Source: Loktanella sp.
Lineage (GTDB): Bacteria > Pseudomonadota > Alphaproteobacteria > Rhodobacterales > Rhodobacteraceae
Assembly: GCA_024686085.1 (NCBI GenBank)
Contig: JAIBDT010000027.1
Location: 1 to 34,546 of the forward strand
DNA: 34,546 nucleotides
Direction of reading: 5' to 3'
The notes beneath the pieces are model-generated. The model was not told the origin of the DNA, ran no database searches, and worked only from the letters and a program-made list of their open reading frames with translations. The position numbers and the translations under genes are program-made. This document shows positions 7,657 through 13,933 of the stretch, piece after piece (positions within the stretch are counted from its first letter, which is position 1; each line of letters starts with the position of its first letter).

Positions 7657-8385
7657 ATGCAACTCGACCCCCATCATGACGACACCAAACGCGTGCGGCG
7701 CGGGCTGATCGCGCGGGCACGCGGCAACTTCCTTGCAGGGTTGATCATCGTGGCTCCCATCGCGCTCACGCTTTGGCTGATCTGGACCGTTGTGGGCTGG
7801 GTCGATGGCTGGGTCTGGCCGTTTGTGCCACAGCAATATCACCCCGAAGCACTGATCAACCTCTATTTCCGCCCCGAAGGGGCCGCCCCAATCACCGTCA
7901 ACGTGCGCGGGATCGGGGTCGTGGTCTTCTTGATCTTCACTATGCTTGTGGGCTGGATCGGCAAAGGGATCATGGGGCGGTCATTCTTACGCTGGGGCGA
8001 ACATGTCGTCGACAGAATGCCTGTCGTGCGCTCAATCTATAACGGCGTGAAACAAATCGCCGAAACTGTGTTTTCACAGCGCGATACCTCCTTCGATAAA
8101 GCCTGCCTGATCGAATACCCGCGCAAAGGGATCTGGGCGATTGCCTTTGTGTCCACCAACGCCAAAGGCGAGGTGCGCCATAAACTGTCCGACGGCGAAG
8201 AAGTCGCCACCGTTTTCCTGCCAACCACACCAAACCCGACCTCTGGGTTTTTGCTGTTCCTGCCACGCAGTGACATCCGCGAATTGGATATGAGCGTCGA
8301 AGACGCGGCAAAACTGGTGATCTCGGCAGGGCTTGTCTATCCCAATAGCAAAGACCCGACCCAGCCCGCCAAACCCGCCAAATGA
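7657..8385 (+). CDS. DUF502-family membrane protein
   Basis: The 242-residue product has a hydrophilic N-terminus rich in Arg and Lys and two membrane segments: about residues 27-48, and about residues 85-105 before the G-W-I-G-K-G motif. These are followed by a cytoplasmic or periplasmic domain with R-M-P-V-V-R-S-I-Y-N-G-V-K-Q and F-L-P-T-T-P-N-P-T-S-G-F, both hallmarks of DUF502 proteins. The function of the family is not known to me. TAAGG lies about 11 bases before the ATG. The C-terminus is rich in Pro, Ala and Lys. It overlaps the LysE-type exporter gene by an ATGA and is probably translated with it. Confidence 0.9.
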   Translation: MQLDPHHDDTKRVRRGLIARARGNFLAGLIIVAPIALTLWLIWTVVGWVDGWVWPFVPQQYHPEALINLYFRPEGAAPITVNVRGIGVVVFLIFTMLVGWIGKGIMGRSFLRWGEHVVDRMPVVRSIYNGVKQIAETVFSQRDTSFDKACLIEYPRKGIWAIAFVSTNAKGEVRHKLSDGEEVATVFLPTTPNPTSGFLLFLPRSDIRELDMSVEDAAKLVISAGLVYPNSKDPTQPAKPAK

Positions 8386-8987
8386 TCGGACCGGCGGTCA
8401 CCGGCTTTGCCACAGGCTTTTCGCTTATCCTCGCAATCGGGGCACAAAATGCCTTTGTGCTGCGGCAAGGGTTGGCACGGCAACATGTGTTCTGGCTATG
8501 CCTGCTTTGCGCTACCTCCGACGCGATCCTGATCACGGCAGGCGTCTTGGGCTTTAGCGCCATCGTCGAAGCCGCCCCGCTCCTTCCGCAAATCATGGCA
8601 TGGGGCGGGGCCGCGTTCCTATTTGTCTATGGGGCCATGCGGCTCTGGGCGGCCTACCTTGGGCACTACGACCTTCACATTGCGGGCACATCTGCAGGGC
8701 TTTGGGCCACTTTGGGAACGGCTGCGGCCTTCACATGGCTGAACCCGCACGTATATCTGGACACTCTGGGACTGATCGGCGCGATCTCAACACAATACGA
8801 CATGAACAGCGCCCGCTATGCCTTTGGGATCGGCGCAGTCATCTCGTCTTTCGTGTTCTTCTTTGGGCTGGGCTACGGGGCACGGCTGCTCGCGCCGATC
8901 ATGCAGTCGGCACGGGCTTGGCGGATCCTCGACGTGATCATTGGGCTGGTCATGTGGGCGCTGGCGGTCAAGCTGCTCACCCCCTAA
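8382..8987 (+). CDS. LysE/ArgO-family amino acid exporter
   Basis: A 201-residue inner membrane protein with about six hydrophobic segments. The N-terminus carries the LysE-superfamily signature G-A-Q-N-A-F-V-L-R-Q-G, which marks the LysE/ArgO branch (export of basic amino acids) rather than RhtB. The substrate, probably arginine or lysine, is inferred from that signature. The gene is coupled to the DUF502 gene by ATGA overlap and ends one base before the stop of the convergent bdhA gene. No LysG/ArgP-type regulator is adjacent. Confidence 0.9.
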   Translation: MIGPAVTGFATGFSLILAIGAQNAFVLRQGLARQHVFWLCLLCATSDAILITAGVLGFSAIVEAAPLLPQIMAWGGAAFLFVYGAMRLWAAYLGHYDLHIAGTSAGLWATLGTAAAFTWLNPHVYLDTLGLIGAISTQYDMNSARYAFGIGAVISSFVFFFGLGYGARLLAPIMQSARAWRILDVIIGLVMWALAVKLLTP

Positions 8988-8988
8988 A

Positions 8989-9762
8989 TCAAAGTGCGGT
9001 CCAGCCACCATCCACGCTAATGGTCGTACCTGTGATCTGGGATGCGGCATCCGAGCACAAGAAATTCACCGTGCCGCCCAACTGCTCGACCGTGGCAAAG
9101 TCCTTGGACGGCTGACGGGCAAGCATCACCTCTTTGATCACCGTCTCACGGTCCATCCCGTATTCTTTCATCGTGTCTGGGATCTGCGCCTCCACCAGCG
9201 GGGTCAGCACATAACCTGGGCAAACAGCGTTACAGGTAATCGGCTCTTGGGCGGTCTCGAGGGCCGTCACCTTGGTCAATCCGACAATGCCATGCTTGGC
9301 GGCGACATACGCGGATTTATAGGGGGATGCGGTTAAGCCATGCGCCGAGGCAATATTCACCACACGACCCCAGCCCGCCGCACGCATCACAGGCAAAGCC
9401 GCCGCCGTGGTGTGAAACGCGCTTGTGAGGTTAATCGCAATAATTGCATCCCACTTTTCAGTCGGGAACTCGTCAATTGGGGCGACAAACTGAATGCCCG
9501 CATTGTTCACCAGAATATCGCAGGTGCCAGCATCGGCAATCAGTCGGCGACAATCCGCAGCCTTGGACATGTCGGCGGCAATATAGCGGGCCTTCACGCC
9601 AAATTCTTTTGCCAATTCAGCCGCCAACGCATGATCCGCATCAGAATCAGTGAATGAATTCAACACGACATCGGCACCCGCACGGGCCAACTCTCGGGCA
9701 ACGCCCAGCCCGATCCCCGAATTTGACCCCGTAATGACGGCTGTTTTTCCTGCAAATGACAT
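8989..9762 (-). CDS. bdhA: D-3-hydroxybutyrate dehydrogenase
   Basis: A 257-residue short-chain dehydrogenase that oxidises 3-hydroxybutyrate to acetoacetate with NAD+, a step in polyhydroxybutyrate breakdown. It has the Rossmann T-G-S-N-S-G-I-G near residue 11, N-N-A-G-I-Q-F at about residue 86, the catalytic Ser in N-I-A-S-A-H-G-L, and Y-V-A-A-K about 13 residues later. N-A-G-I-Q-F-V-A-P-I and A-H-G-L-T-A-S-P-x-K-S-A-Y are characteristic of the 3-hydroxybutyrate branch. The gene stands alone; no PHB synthase or phasin is near. Upstream on the same strand lies a hairpin-plus-T-tract element (9883-9958) and four GCAA-type boxes (9812-9878), discussed separately. Confidence 0.93.
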   Translation of the reverse strand: MSFAGKTAVITGSNSGIGLGVARELARAGADVVLNSFTDSDADHALAAELAKEFGVKARYIAADMSKAADCRRLIADAGTCDILVNNAGIQFVAPIDEFPTEKWDAIIAINLTSAFHTTAAALPVMRAAGWGRVVNIASAHGLTASPYKSAYVAAKHGIVGLTKVTALETAQEPITCNAVCPGYVLTPLVEAQIPDTMKEYGMDRETVIKEVMLARQPSKDFATVEQLGGTVNFLCSDAASQITGTTISVDGGWTAL

Positions 9763-9882
9763 CTGTGTGGCTCCGTTTCATGATAATATGAAGCGACTAT
9801 AGATGCTGCACCTGCAAAGAACACACCGATTCTCTTGCAATCCAGCAAAGCACACAGATTTCCGAAACCCCTGCAAAAGCCC

Positions 9883-9910
9883 AAAAAAAACGCCCGCACA
9901 AGGCGGGCGT
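9883..9910 (-). terminator. Rho-independent terminator of the candidate RNA
   Basis: A perfect GC-rich stem (7 bp, 8 with the flanking A-T pair, arms 9890-9897 and 9903-9910, 5-base loop) followed on the - strand by eight consecutive T. This is the best intrinsic terminator in the window apart from the one after tsf, and no protein gene on the - strand precedes it. Confidence 0.75.
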
Positions 9911-9958
9911 AAAGTTATTGAGGCAGGTTTCATACAGGCAAGAAACCTATCGAGCAGT
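9883..9958 (-). ncRNA. Candidate small RNA or terminated leader upstream of bdhA
   Basis: Reading the - strand from about 9958, there is a 7-bp stem (AGGTTTC 9948-9942 with GAAACCT 9931-9925), a 15-base single-stranded stretch, and then an intrinsic terminator: CGCCCGC (9909-9903) with GCGGGCG (9897-9891) followed by a run of eight T. A -35/-10 pair spaced by 17 bases lies exactly upstream. The predicted transcript is about 76 bases. No - strand protein gene ends here, so the terminator has no other obvious job. It may be an independent sRNA, or the 5' leader of bdhA (start 9762) under premature termination. I do not recognise an Rfam family. Everything here is read by eye. Confidence 0.55.
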
Positions 9959-9964
9959 GACCTC

Positions 9965-9993
9965 TTTATACGCATATCGCCGCCTGTGGCCAA
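9965..9993 (-). promoter_or_regulatory. Candidate promoter for the 9883-9958 RNA
   Basis: On the - strand TTGGCC (9988-9993) and TATAAA (9965-9970) are separated by exactly 17 bases. The predicted start is an A near 9958. The -10 differs from consensus at one position. Confidence 0.5.
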
Positions 9994-10072
9994 GCTAAAA
10001 GTTTGAAAAGTCTCACAACCCTCTTTAGGCTCATGATTAATGAATACAGGGATTAAAGGGATTGTTTCTAAA

Positions 10073-11887
10073 ATGAAGCCAGAGTTTTTCACGCCACTGC
10101 GCAGGATTTCCGCCATCGGGGCGCTGTTATGTGCCGCAAATGCAGCCCAAGCCGAATCTCAACATGGCATAGCTATGTATGGGGACCCCGCCCTACCACC
10201 AGATTTCGTGTCGCTCCCTTATGCGAACCCCGACGCGCCACTTGGCGGCAAAATCGTCACCGCCAACGTCGGCACCTTCGACAGCCTTAATCCCTACATC
10301 CAAAAGGGCAATGTTCACTGGCAGTTAAGATATCTTACAGGTGACAGTCTGATGGGACGTTCGCTCGACGAGCCGTTTACACTTTACGGCGTTATTGCCG
10401 AATCGATTGAAACCGGACCGAATCGTGAGTGGGTCGAATTCACGATGCGCGAAAACGCAGCCTTCAACGATGGCAGCCCAATCAGCGTCGAAGACGTCAT
10501 CTGGTCCTACGAGACGCTCGGCACCCAAGGTCACGGCCGGTATCGCGGTTTCTGGGGCAAAATCGAATCCCTAGAGGCCACAGGCCCGCGCTCCGTGCGC
10601 TTTACTTTCAACGAGGCCGACCAAGAACTTGCCCTACTTGCGGGTATGCGCCCGATCTTGAAGAAATCGCAGTGGGACGGCCTTGATTTCGCCGAAAGCG
10701 GCTTGGACATTATCCCCATCGTATCAGGCGAATACAAAATCGCCGATTTTGAGGCCAACCGCTTTATCTCGTTCCAGCGCGATCCGAACTACTGGGCCGC
10801 TGACATTCCATTCAAGAAAGGGACAGGCAACCTTGATGAAATCCGTCTTGAATTCTTCGGCGACGAAACCGCAGCATTCGAGGCCTTCAAGGTCGGCGAT
10901 GTGAACACCCACCGCGAATTCAACGTGGCCAAATGGGACAGCCAGTTTGACTTCCCTCTTGTGGCCAGCGGCGATGTGGTAAAATCGATCCTGCCGCACG
11001 AACGCCCCTCAGGCATGACGGGCTTTGTGATGAACAGCCGCAAAGACGTCTTTGCCGACTGGCGGGTCCGCGATGCGCTGATGCATGCGTTCAACTTCGA
11101 ATTCGTCAACGAGGCGATGACAGGCTCGCAGCAGCCACGCATCACCTCCTACTGGTCGAACTCTCCGCTTGGCATGGACACAGGCCCCGCAACAGGACGC
11201 GTCGCTGAATTCCTCGCACCTTTCGCCGATGACCTGACACCGGGCACACTGGAAGGCTACACCCTGCCAGTCTCAGACGGATCAGAACGCAACCGCGCAG
11301 GCATCGGTGCAGCCCTTGCCCAACTCGAGGCCGCAGGCTGGACCGTGCAAGACGGCGTCTTGAAAAACGCGGACGGCACACCGTTCACATTCGAAATCCT
11401 GCTGCAAAGCGGCTCGTCCGAGAACGCAGCCATCATCGACATGTATGTGCAGGCCTTGGGACGTATCGGGATCTCGCCTTCGGTCAGCTCGGTTGATAAC
11501 GCACAATTCAAAGAACGCACCGACCTTTATGACTTTGACATGACCTACTACCGGCGCGGGCTATCGTTGTCTCCGGGCAACGAACAATTCGCCTACTACG
11601 GATCAGAACGGGCAGACGAGGTCGGCGGACGCAACTTGATGGGCGTCAAATCGGCAGCCGCAGATGCGATGATCGGCCGCTTGCTGACGTCAGAATCCCA
11701 AGACGACTTTGTGGCCGCCGTCAAAGCACTCGACCGCGTGCTGACCGCAGGACGCTACGTGATCCCGATCTACCAGTGGAACATCAGCCGGATCGCGCAC
11801 GCGAAGAACCTGCACTATCCAGAAGATCTGCCGATCTTTGGCGATTGGCCGGGTTGGCAGCCCGACGTTTGGTGGTATGAAGAGTAA
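10073..11887 (+). CDS. YejA-like peptide ABC transporter substrate-binding protein
   Basis: A 604-residue periplasmic binding protein of the SBP_bac_5 (oligopeptide-binding) family. After a signal peptide (M-K-P, R-R, hydrophobic core, cleavage after A-Q-A) it reads H-G-I-A-M-Y-G-D and N-P-D-A-P-L-G-G-K-I, the opening typical of YejA-type proteins that bind microcin C-like and other peptides. Mid-protein W-V-E-F-T-M-R and D-G-S-P-I-S-V-E-D-V-I-W-S are classic family segments. I chose the ATG at 10073 because the signal peptide begins there and AAGGGA lies upstream; an in-frame ATG at 10040 adds 11 residues with no better ribosome site. The usual permease and ATPase partners (yejBEF) are not next to it. 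A terminator follows. Confidence 0.92.
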   Translation: MKPEFFTPLRRISAIGALLCAANAAQAESQHGIAMYGDPALPPDFVSLPYANPDAPLGGKIVTANVGTFDSLNPYIQKGNVHWQLRYLTGDSLMGRSLDEPFTLYGVIAESIETGPNREWVEFTMRENAAFNDGSPISVEDVIWSYETLGTQGHGRYRGFWGKIESLEATGPRSVRFTFNEADQELALLAGMRPILKKSQWDGLDFAESGLDIIPIVSGEYKIADFEANRFISFQRDPNYWAADIPFKKGTGNLDEIRLEFFGDETAAFEAFKVGDVNTHREFNVAKWDSQFDFPLVASGDVVKSILPHERPSGMTGFVMNSRKDVFADWRVRDALMHAFNFEFVNEAMTGSQQPRITSYWSNSPLGMDTGPATGRVAEFLAPFADDLTPGTLEGYTLPVSDGSERNRAGIGAALAQLEAAGWTVQDGVLKNADGTPFTFEILLQSGSSENAAIIDMYVQALGRIGISPSVSSVDNAQFKERTDLYDFDMTYYRRGLSLSPGNEQFAYYGSERADEVGGRNLMGVKSAAADAMIGRLLTSESQDDFVAAVKALDRVLTAGRYVIPIYQWNISRIAHAKNLHYPEDLPIFGDWPGWQPDVWWYEE

Positions 11888-11897
11888 ACACGACAAC

Positions 11898-11930
11898 AAG
11901 GGCCGGTTTTTACCGGCCCTTCCATTTGAT
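11898..11930 (+). terminator. Terminator after the YejA-like gene
   Basis: A perfect 10-bp stem, AAGGGCCGGT (11898-11907) with ACCGGCCCTT (11912-11921) and a TTTT loop, starts ten bases past the stop codon. The downstream T-tract is short (CCATTTG), so efficiency is uncertain. Confidence 0.7.
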
Positions 11931-11941
11931 AAGTTGGATTT

Positions 11942-12073
11942 ATGATGAAAAAACTAATGATCGCTGCCGCCTTGCTGACAGCACTACAAGCTTGCGGCGT
12001 GGCACGCACTGCAGGGGGCGCCGTCGTTGGGGCAGGACAATTGGCTTTGGGCGCCGTTGACGTCGTTTTGTAA
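11942..12073 (+). CDS. Small lipoprotein, 43 residues
   Basis: A short gene with a full lipoprotein signal: M-M-K-K, a hydrophobic core, and the lipobox L-Q-A-C with the modified Cys at residue 18. The mature part is only about 26 residues, mostly Gly, Ala and Val (G-G-A-V-V-G-A-G-Q-L). The general look is that of entericidin-like small lipoproteins, but I cannot assign a family. TTGGA lies five bases before the ATG. It sits between the terminator of the YejA-like gene and arsC, and its stop codon lies within a perfect inverted repeat (12065-12090). Confidence 0.7.
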   Translation: MMKKLMIAAALLTALQACGVARTAGGAVVGAGQLALGAVDVVL

Positions 12074-12090
12074 CACAGCTGTTACAAAAC
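12065..12090. promoter_or_regulatory. Perfect 11-bp inverted repeat, candidate operator for arsC
   Basis: The arms GTTTTGTAACA (12065-12075) and TGTTACAAAAC (12080-12090) are exact complements separated by CAGC. The element ends 37 bases before the arsC start and overlaps the end of the lipoprotein gene. A possible -10 (TTTAGAT near 12095) lies just downstream, so a bound repressor would cover the promoter. No T-tract follows, which argues against a terminator. The core also fits TGT-N12-ACA, the known CrtJ/PpsR consensus, but a dyad this strong could serve many regulators. Confidence 0.55.
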
Positions 12091-12127
12091 ACCGTTTAGA
12101 TGGACGCGAAACCACGAGAAGAAAACC

Positions 12128-12604
12128 ATGATCAATATCCTTGTCCTCTGCACTGGCAACTCCGCTCGCTCGATCCTGCTCGAAAGCATCCTGACACATC
12201 ATTCAGCTATGCGGATCACAGGGTATTCCGCAGGGTCAAAACCCGCAGGCAAAGTCCACCCGCAATCGCTGAAAATGCTGCATGATTACGACTTTCCAAC
12301 CGACCACCTGCGCTCCAAAAGCTGGGACGAATTCAGCGGACCTGACGCGCCCGCAATGGACGTGGTCATCACCGTTTGTGGGTCAGCTGCGGGCGAGACA
12401 TGCCCCATCTGGGCTGGGGCACCGATCCGCGTCCACTGGGGGGTAGAAGACCCCGCAGCAGCAGACCCTGCCGATTGGGACACCGCCTTTCAAACCGCCT
12501 ATGACAAATTGCACGTACGGGCCGACGCCCTTTTCGCGCTCCCATTTGAAGACATGGACACCGCAACATTGACCAAGGAATTACAAACCATTGGCACCCT
12601 CTAA
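12128..12604 (+). CDS. arsC: Arsenate reductase, LMW-PTP fold
   Basis: A 158-residue reductase that converts arsenate to arsenite in the cytoplasm. The N-terminus has the phosphatase-type loop C-T-G-N-S-A-R-S with nucleophile Cys8 and Arg14 (C-x5-R). A second pair of cysteines, in V-C-G-S-A-A-G-E-T-C-P around residues 84-93, provides the redox relay typical of thioredoxin- or glutaredoxin-linked ArsC of this fold. Length is normal for the family. It overlaps the aquaporin gene by 14 bases, so the two are coupled. The upstream region has a strong dyad, but no arsR is present in the window. Confidence 0.93.
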   Translation: MINILVLCTGNSARSILLESILTHHSAMRITGYSAGSKPAGKVHPQSLKMLHDYDFPTDHLRSKSWDEFSGPDAPAMDVVITVCGSAAGETCPIWAGAPIRVHWGVEDPAAADPADWDTAFQTAYDKLHVRADALFALPFEDMDTATLTKELQTIGTL

Positions 12605-13256
12605 AACAACACAACTCATGGCCGAAGCGCTCGGCACAGCCTTCCTGCTGATCGCGGTCGTTGGCTCTGGGATCATGGGCGAGACTTTGGCCGACGGAAA
12701 CACCGCTGTGGCGCTGCTGGCCAATGCCATCGCCACAGGCTGCATCCTTTACGTGCTGATCACCACGCTAGGACCGGTCTCAGGGGCGCATTTCAACCCC
12801 GTCGTGACCCTTGCCTTTGCGTGGCGCGGCGAACATCCACGTGCCATGATCGCGCCCTATATCGGCGTTCAAATCATCGGCGGCATCCTTGGGGTCTGGG
12901 CGGCACATCTGATGTTTGACCTGCCGATCTTGCAAAGTTCCAGCCACCTGCGCACAGGAACTAACCAATGGGTGTCCGAGATCATCGCGACCTTTGGGCT
13001 GCTCTTCGTGATCTTCGGCGGGCTGCGGCACAAGACCGACGCGGTGCCATCACTTGTGGCTCTCTACATCACAGGGGCTTACTGGTTCACATCATCCACC
13101 AGCTTCGCCAATCCAGCGGTCACAATCGCACGGGGTTTTTCTGACACTTTCGCAGGGATCGTCCCCGCCAATATCGCGATGTTCATTGTGATGCAGGGCG
13201 TGGGACTTGTGATCGGGCACTTTGTGCTGACACGGCTGTTTCATTCAAGCCAGTGA
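12591..13256 (+). CDS. aqpS: Aquaporin/aquaglyceroporin, probable arsenite channel
   Basis: A 221-residue MIP-family channel with six hydrophobic segments. The two half-helix motifs are N-P-V-V-T (after G-A-H-F, about residue 66) and N-P-A-V-T followed by I-A-R (about residue 180), whose Arg is the selectivity-filter residue. In rhizobia a similar AqpS channel replaces the ArsB pump and lets arsenite made by ArsC leave the cell. Coupling to arsC here supports the same role. The start is probably the TTG at 12591-12593, which has AAGGA 11 bases upstream and overlaps the end of arsC; the ATG at 12618 has no ribosome site. Its 3' end overlaps that of the convergent XRE-cupin gene by 12 bases. 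Confidence 0.9.
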   Translation: MAPSKTTQLMAEALGTAFLLIAVVGSGIMGETLADGNTAVALLANAIATGCILYVLITTLGPVSGAHFNPVVTLAFAWRGEHPRAMIAPYIGVQIIGGILGVWAAHLMFDLPILQSSSHLRTGTNQWVSEIIATFGLLFVIFGGLRHKTDAVPSLVALYITGAYWFTSSTSFANPAVTIARGFSDTFAGIVPANIAMFIVMQGVGLVIGHFVLTRLFHSSQ

Positions 13257-13868
13257 CGTGACCCACAAAACAGTGGCATCATCGGCACTGCTCGACACCA
13301 CATTATGGCCCATCGAGGCATCGTAATAGGCGCTATCACCGCGCTTGAGGGTCACAGGCTCGTAAAACTCGGTAAACAGGGTCACAGCACCTGTCAGCAC
13401 GAACAGAAACTCCTCACCATCGTGACGGACCCAACCATCAAAATCATCCATGCTGCGGGCACGGATACGGGCGCGATACGGTAGCATCTTTTTCGTCGTA
13501 AGCGCCTCTGCCAAGATCGTATGCTCGTAGGTTGTGGTAATCTGCTGGCCACCCTCACCCGCCAAGGTAATCGCACGACGGCCATTGACCTGATCGCGTG
13601 ATGGGGGCGTAAACAATTGGGGCACTGTAATTTCCAGACCAACAGCCAGCTTTTTAAGCGCCTCATAGGTTGGCGACATCTGCCCGTTCTCGATCTTGGA
13701 CAGCGTAGACCGCGCCAGACCCGCCTGCTTTGCCGCTTGCTCTAACGTCCATGCACGCGATTTGCGCAATTCGCGCACCCTGACACCCAAATCCAACGGC
13801 TGGGCCGTGGCACTCGACCCGTCTTGATGGGCAATTTGGATCAGGCTTTTGGGATCAATATCAGACAT
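13245..13868 (-). CDS. XRE-family regulator with C-terminal cupin domain
   Basis: A 207-residue transcription regulator. About residues 30-90 form an XRE helix-turn-helix (L-G-x-R-V-R-E-L-R, then T-L-E-Q-A-A-K-Q-A-G-L-A-R-S-T-L-S-K-I-E-N-G). The C-terminal half is a cupin_2 sensor domain with H-D-G-E-E-F-x-F-V-L-x-G. Such proteins usually respond to small metabolites and often control an adjacent catabolic or transport gene. Divergent transcription from the acyl-CoA ligase gene, 65 bases away, suggests that gene run as target; this is inference. The start is taken as the ATG at 13866-13868; a TTG 39 bases upstream is possible. Neither has a clear ribosome site. The 3' end overlaps aqpS by 12 bases. 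Confidence 0.9.
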   Translation of the reverse strand: MSDIDPKSLIQIAHQDGSSATAQPLDLGVRVRELRKSRAWTLEQAAKQAGLARSTLSKIENGQMSPTYEALKKLAVGLEITVPQLFTPPSRDQVNGRRAITLAGEGGQQITTTYEHTILAEALTTKKMLPYRARIRARSMDDFDGWVRHDGEEFLFVLTGAVTLFTEFYEPVTLKRGDSAYYDASMGHNVVSSSADDATVLWVTSLA

Positions 13869-13933
13869 GATCGTGTCATACGCGTTGCCAACTTTGCTTG
13901 CAACCAAACTGGCACGGGCGTAGCCATAACATT

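Noticed and set aside
9778..10116. A 112-residue open frame on the - strand across the bdhA upstream gap
   Set aside because: It would read through a strong terminator and overlap the start of the YejA-like gene; its sequence is Cys- and Phe-rich and unlike a folded protein.
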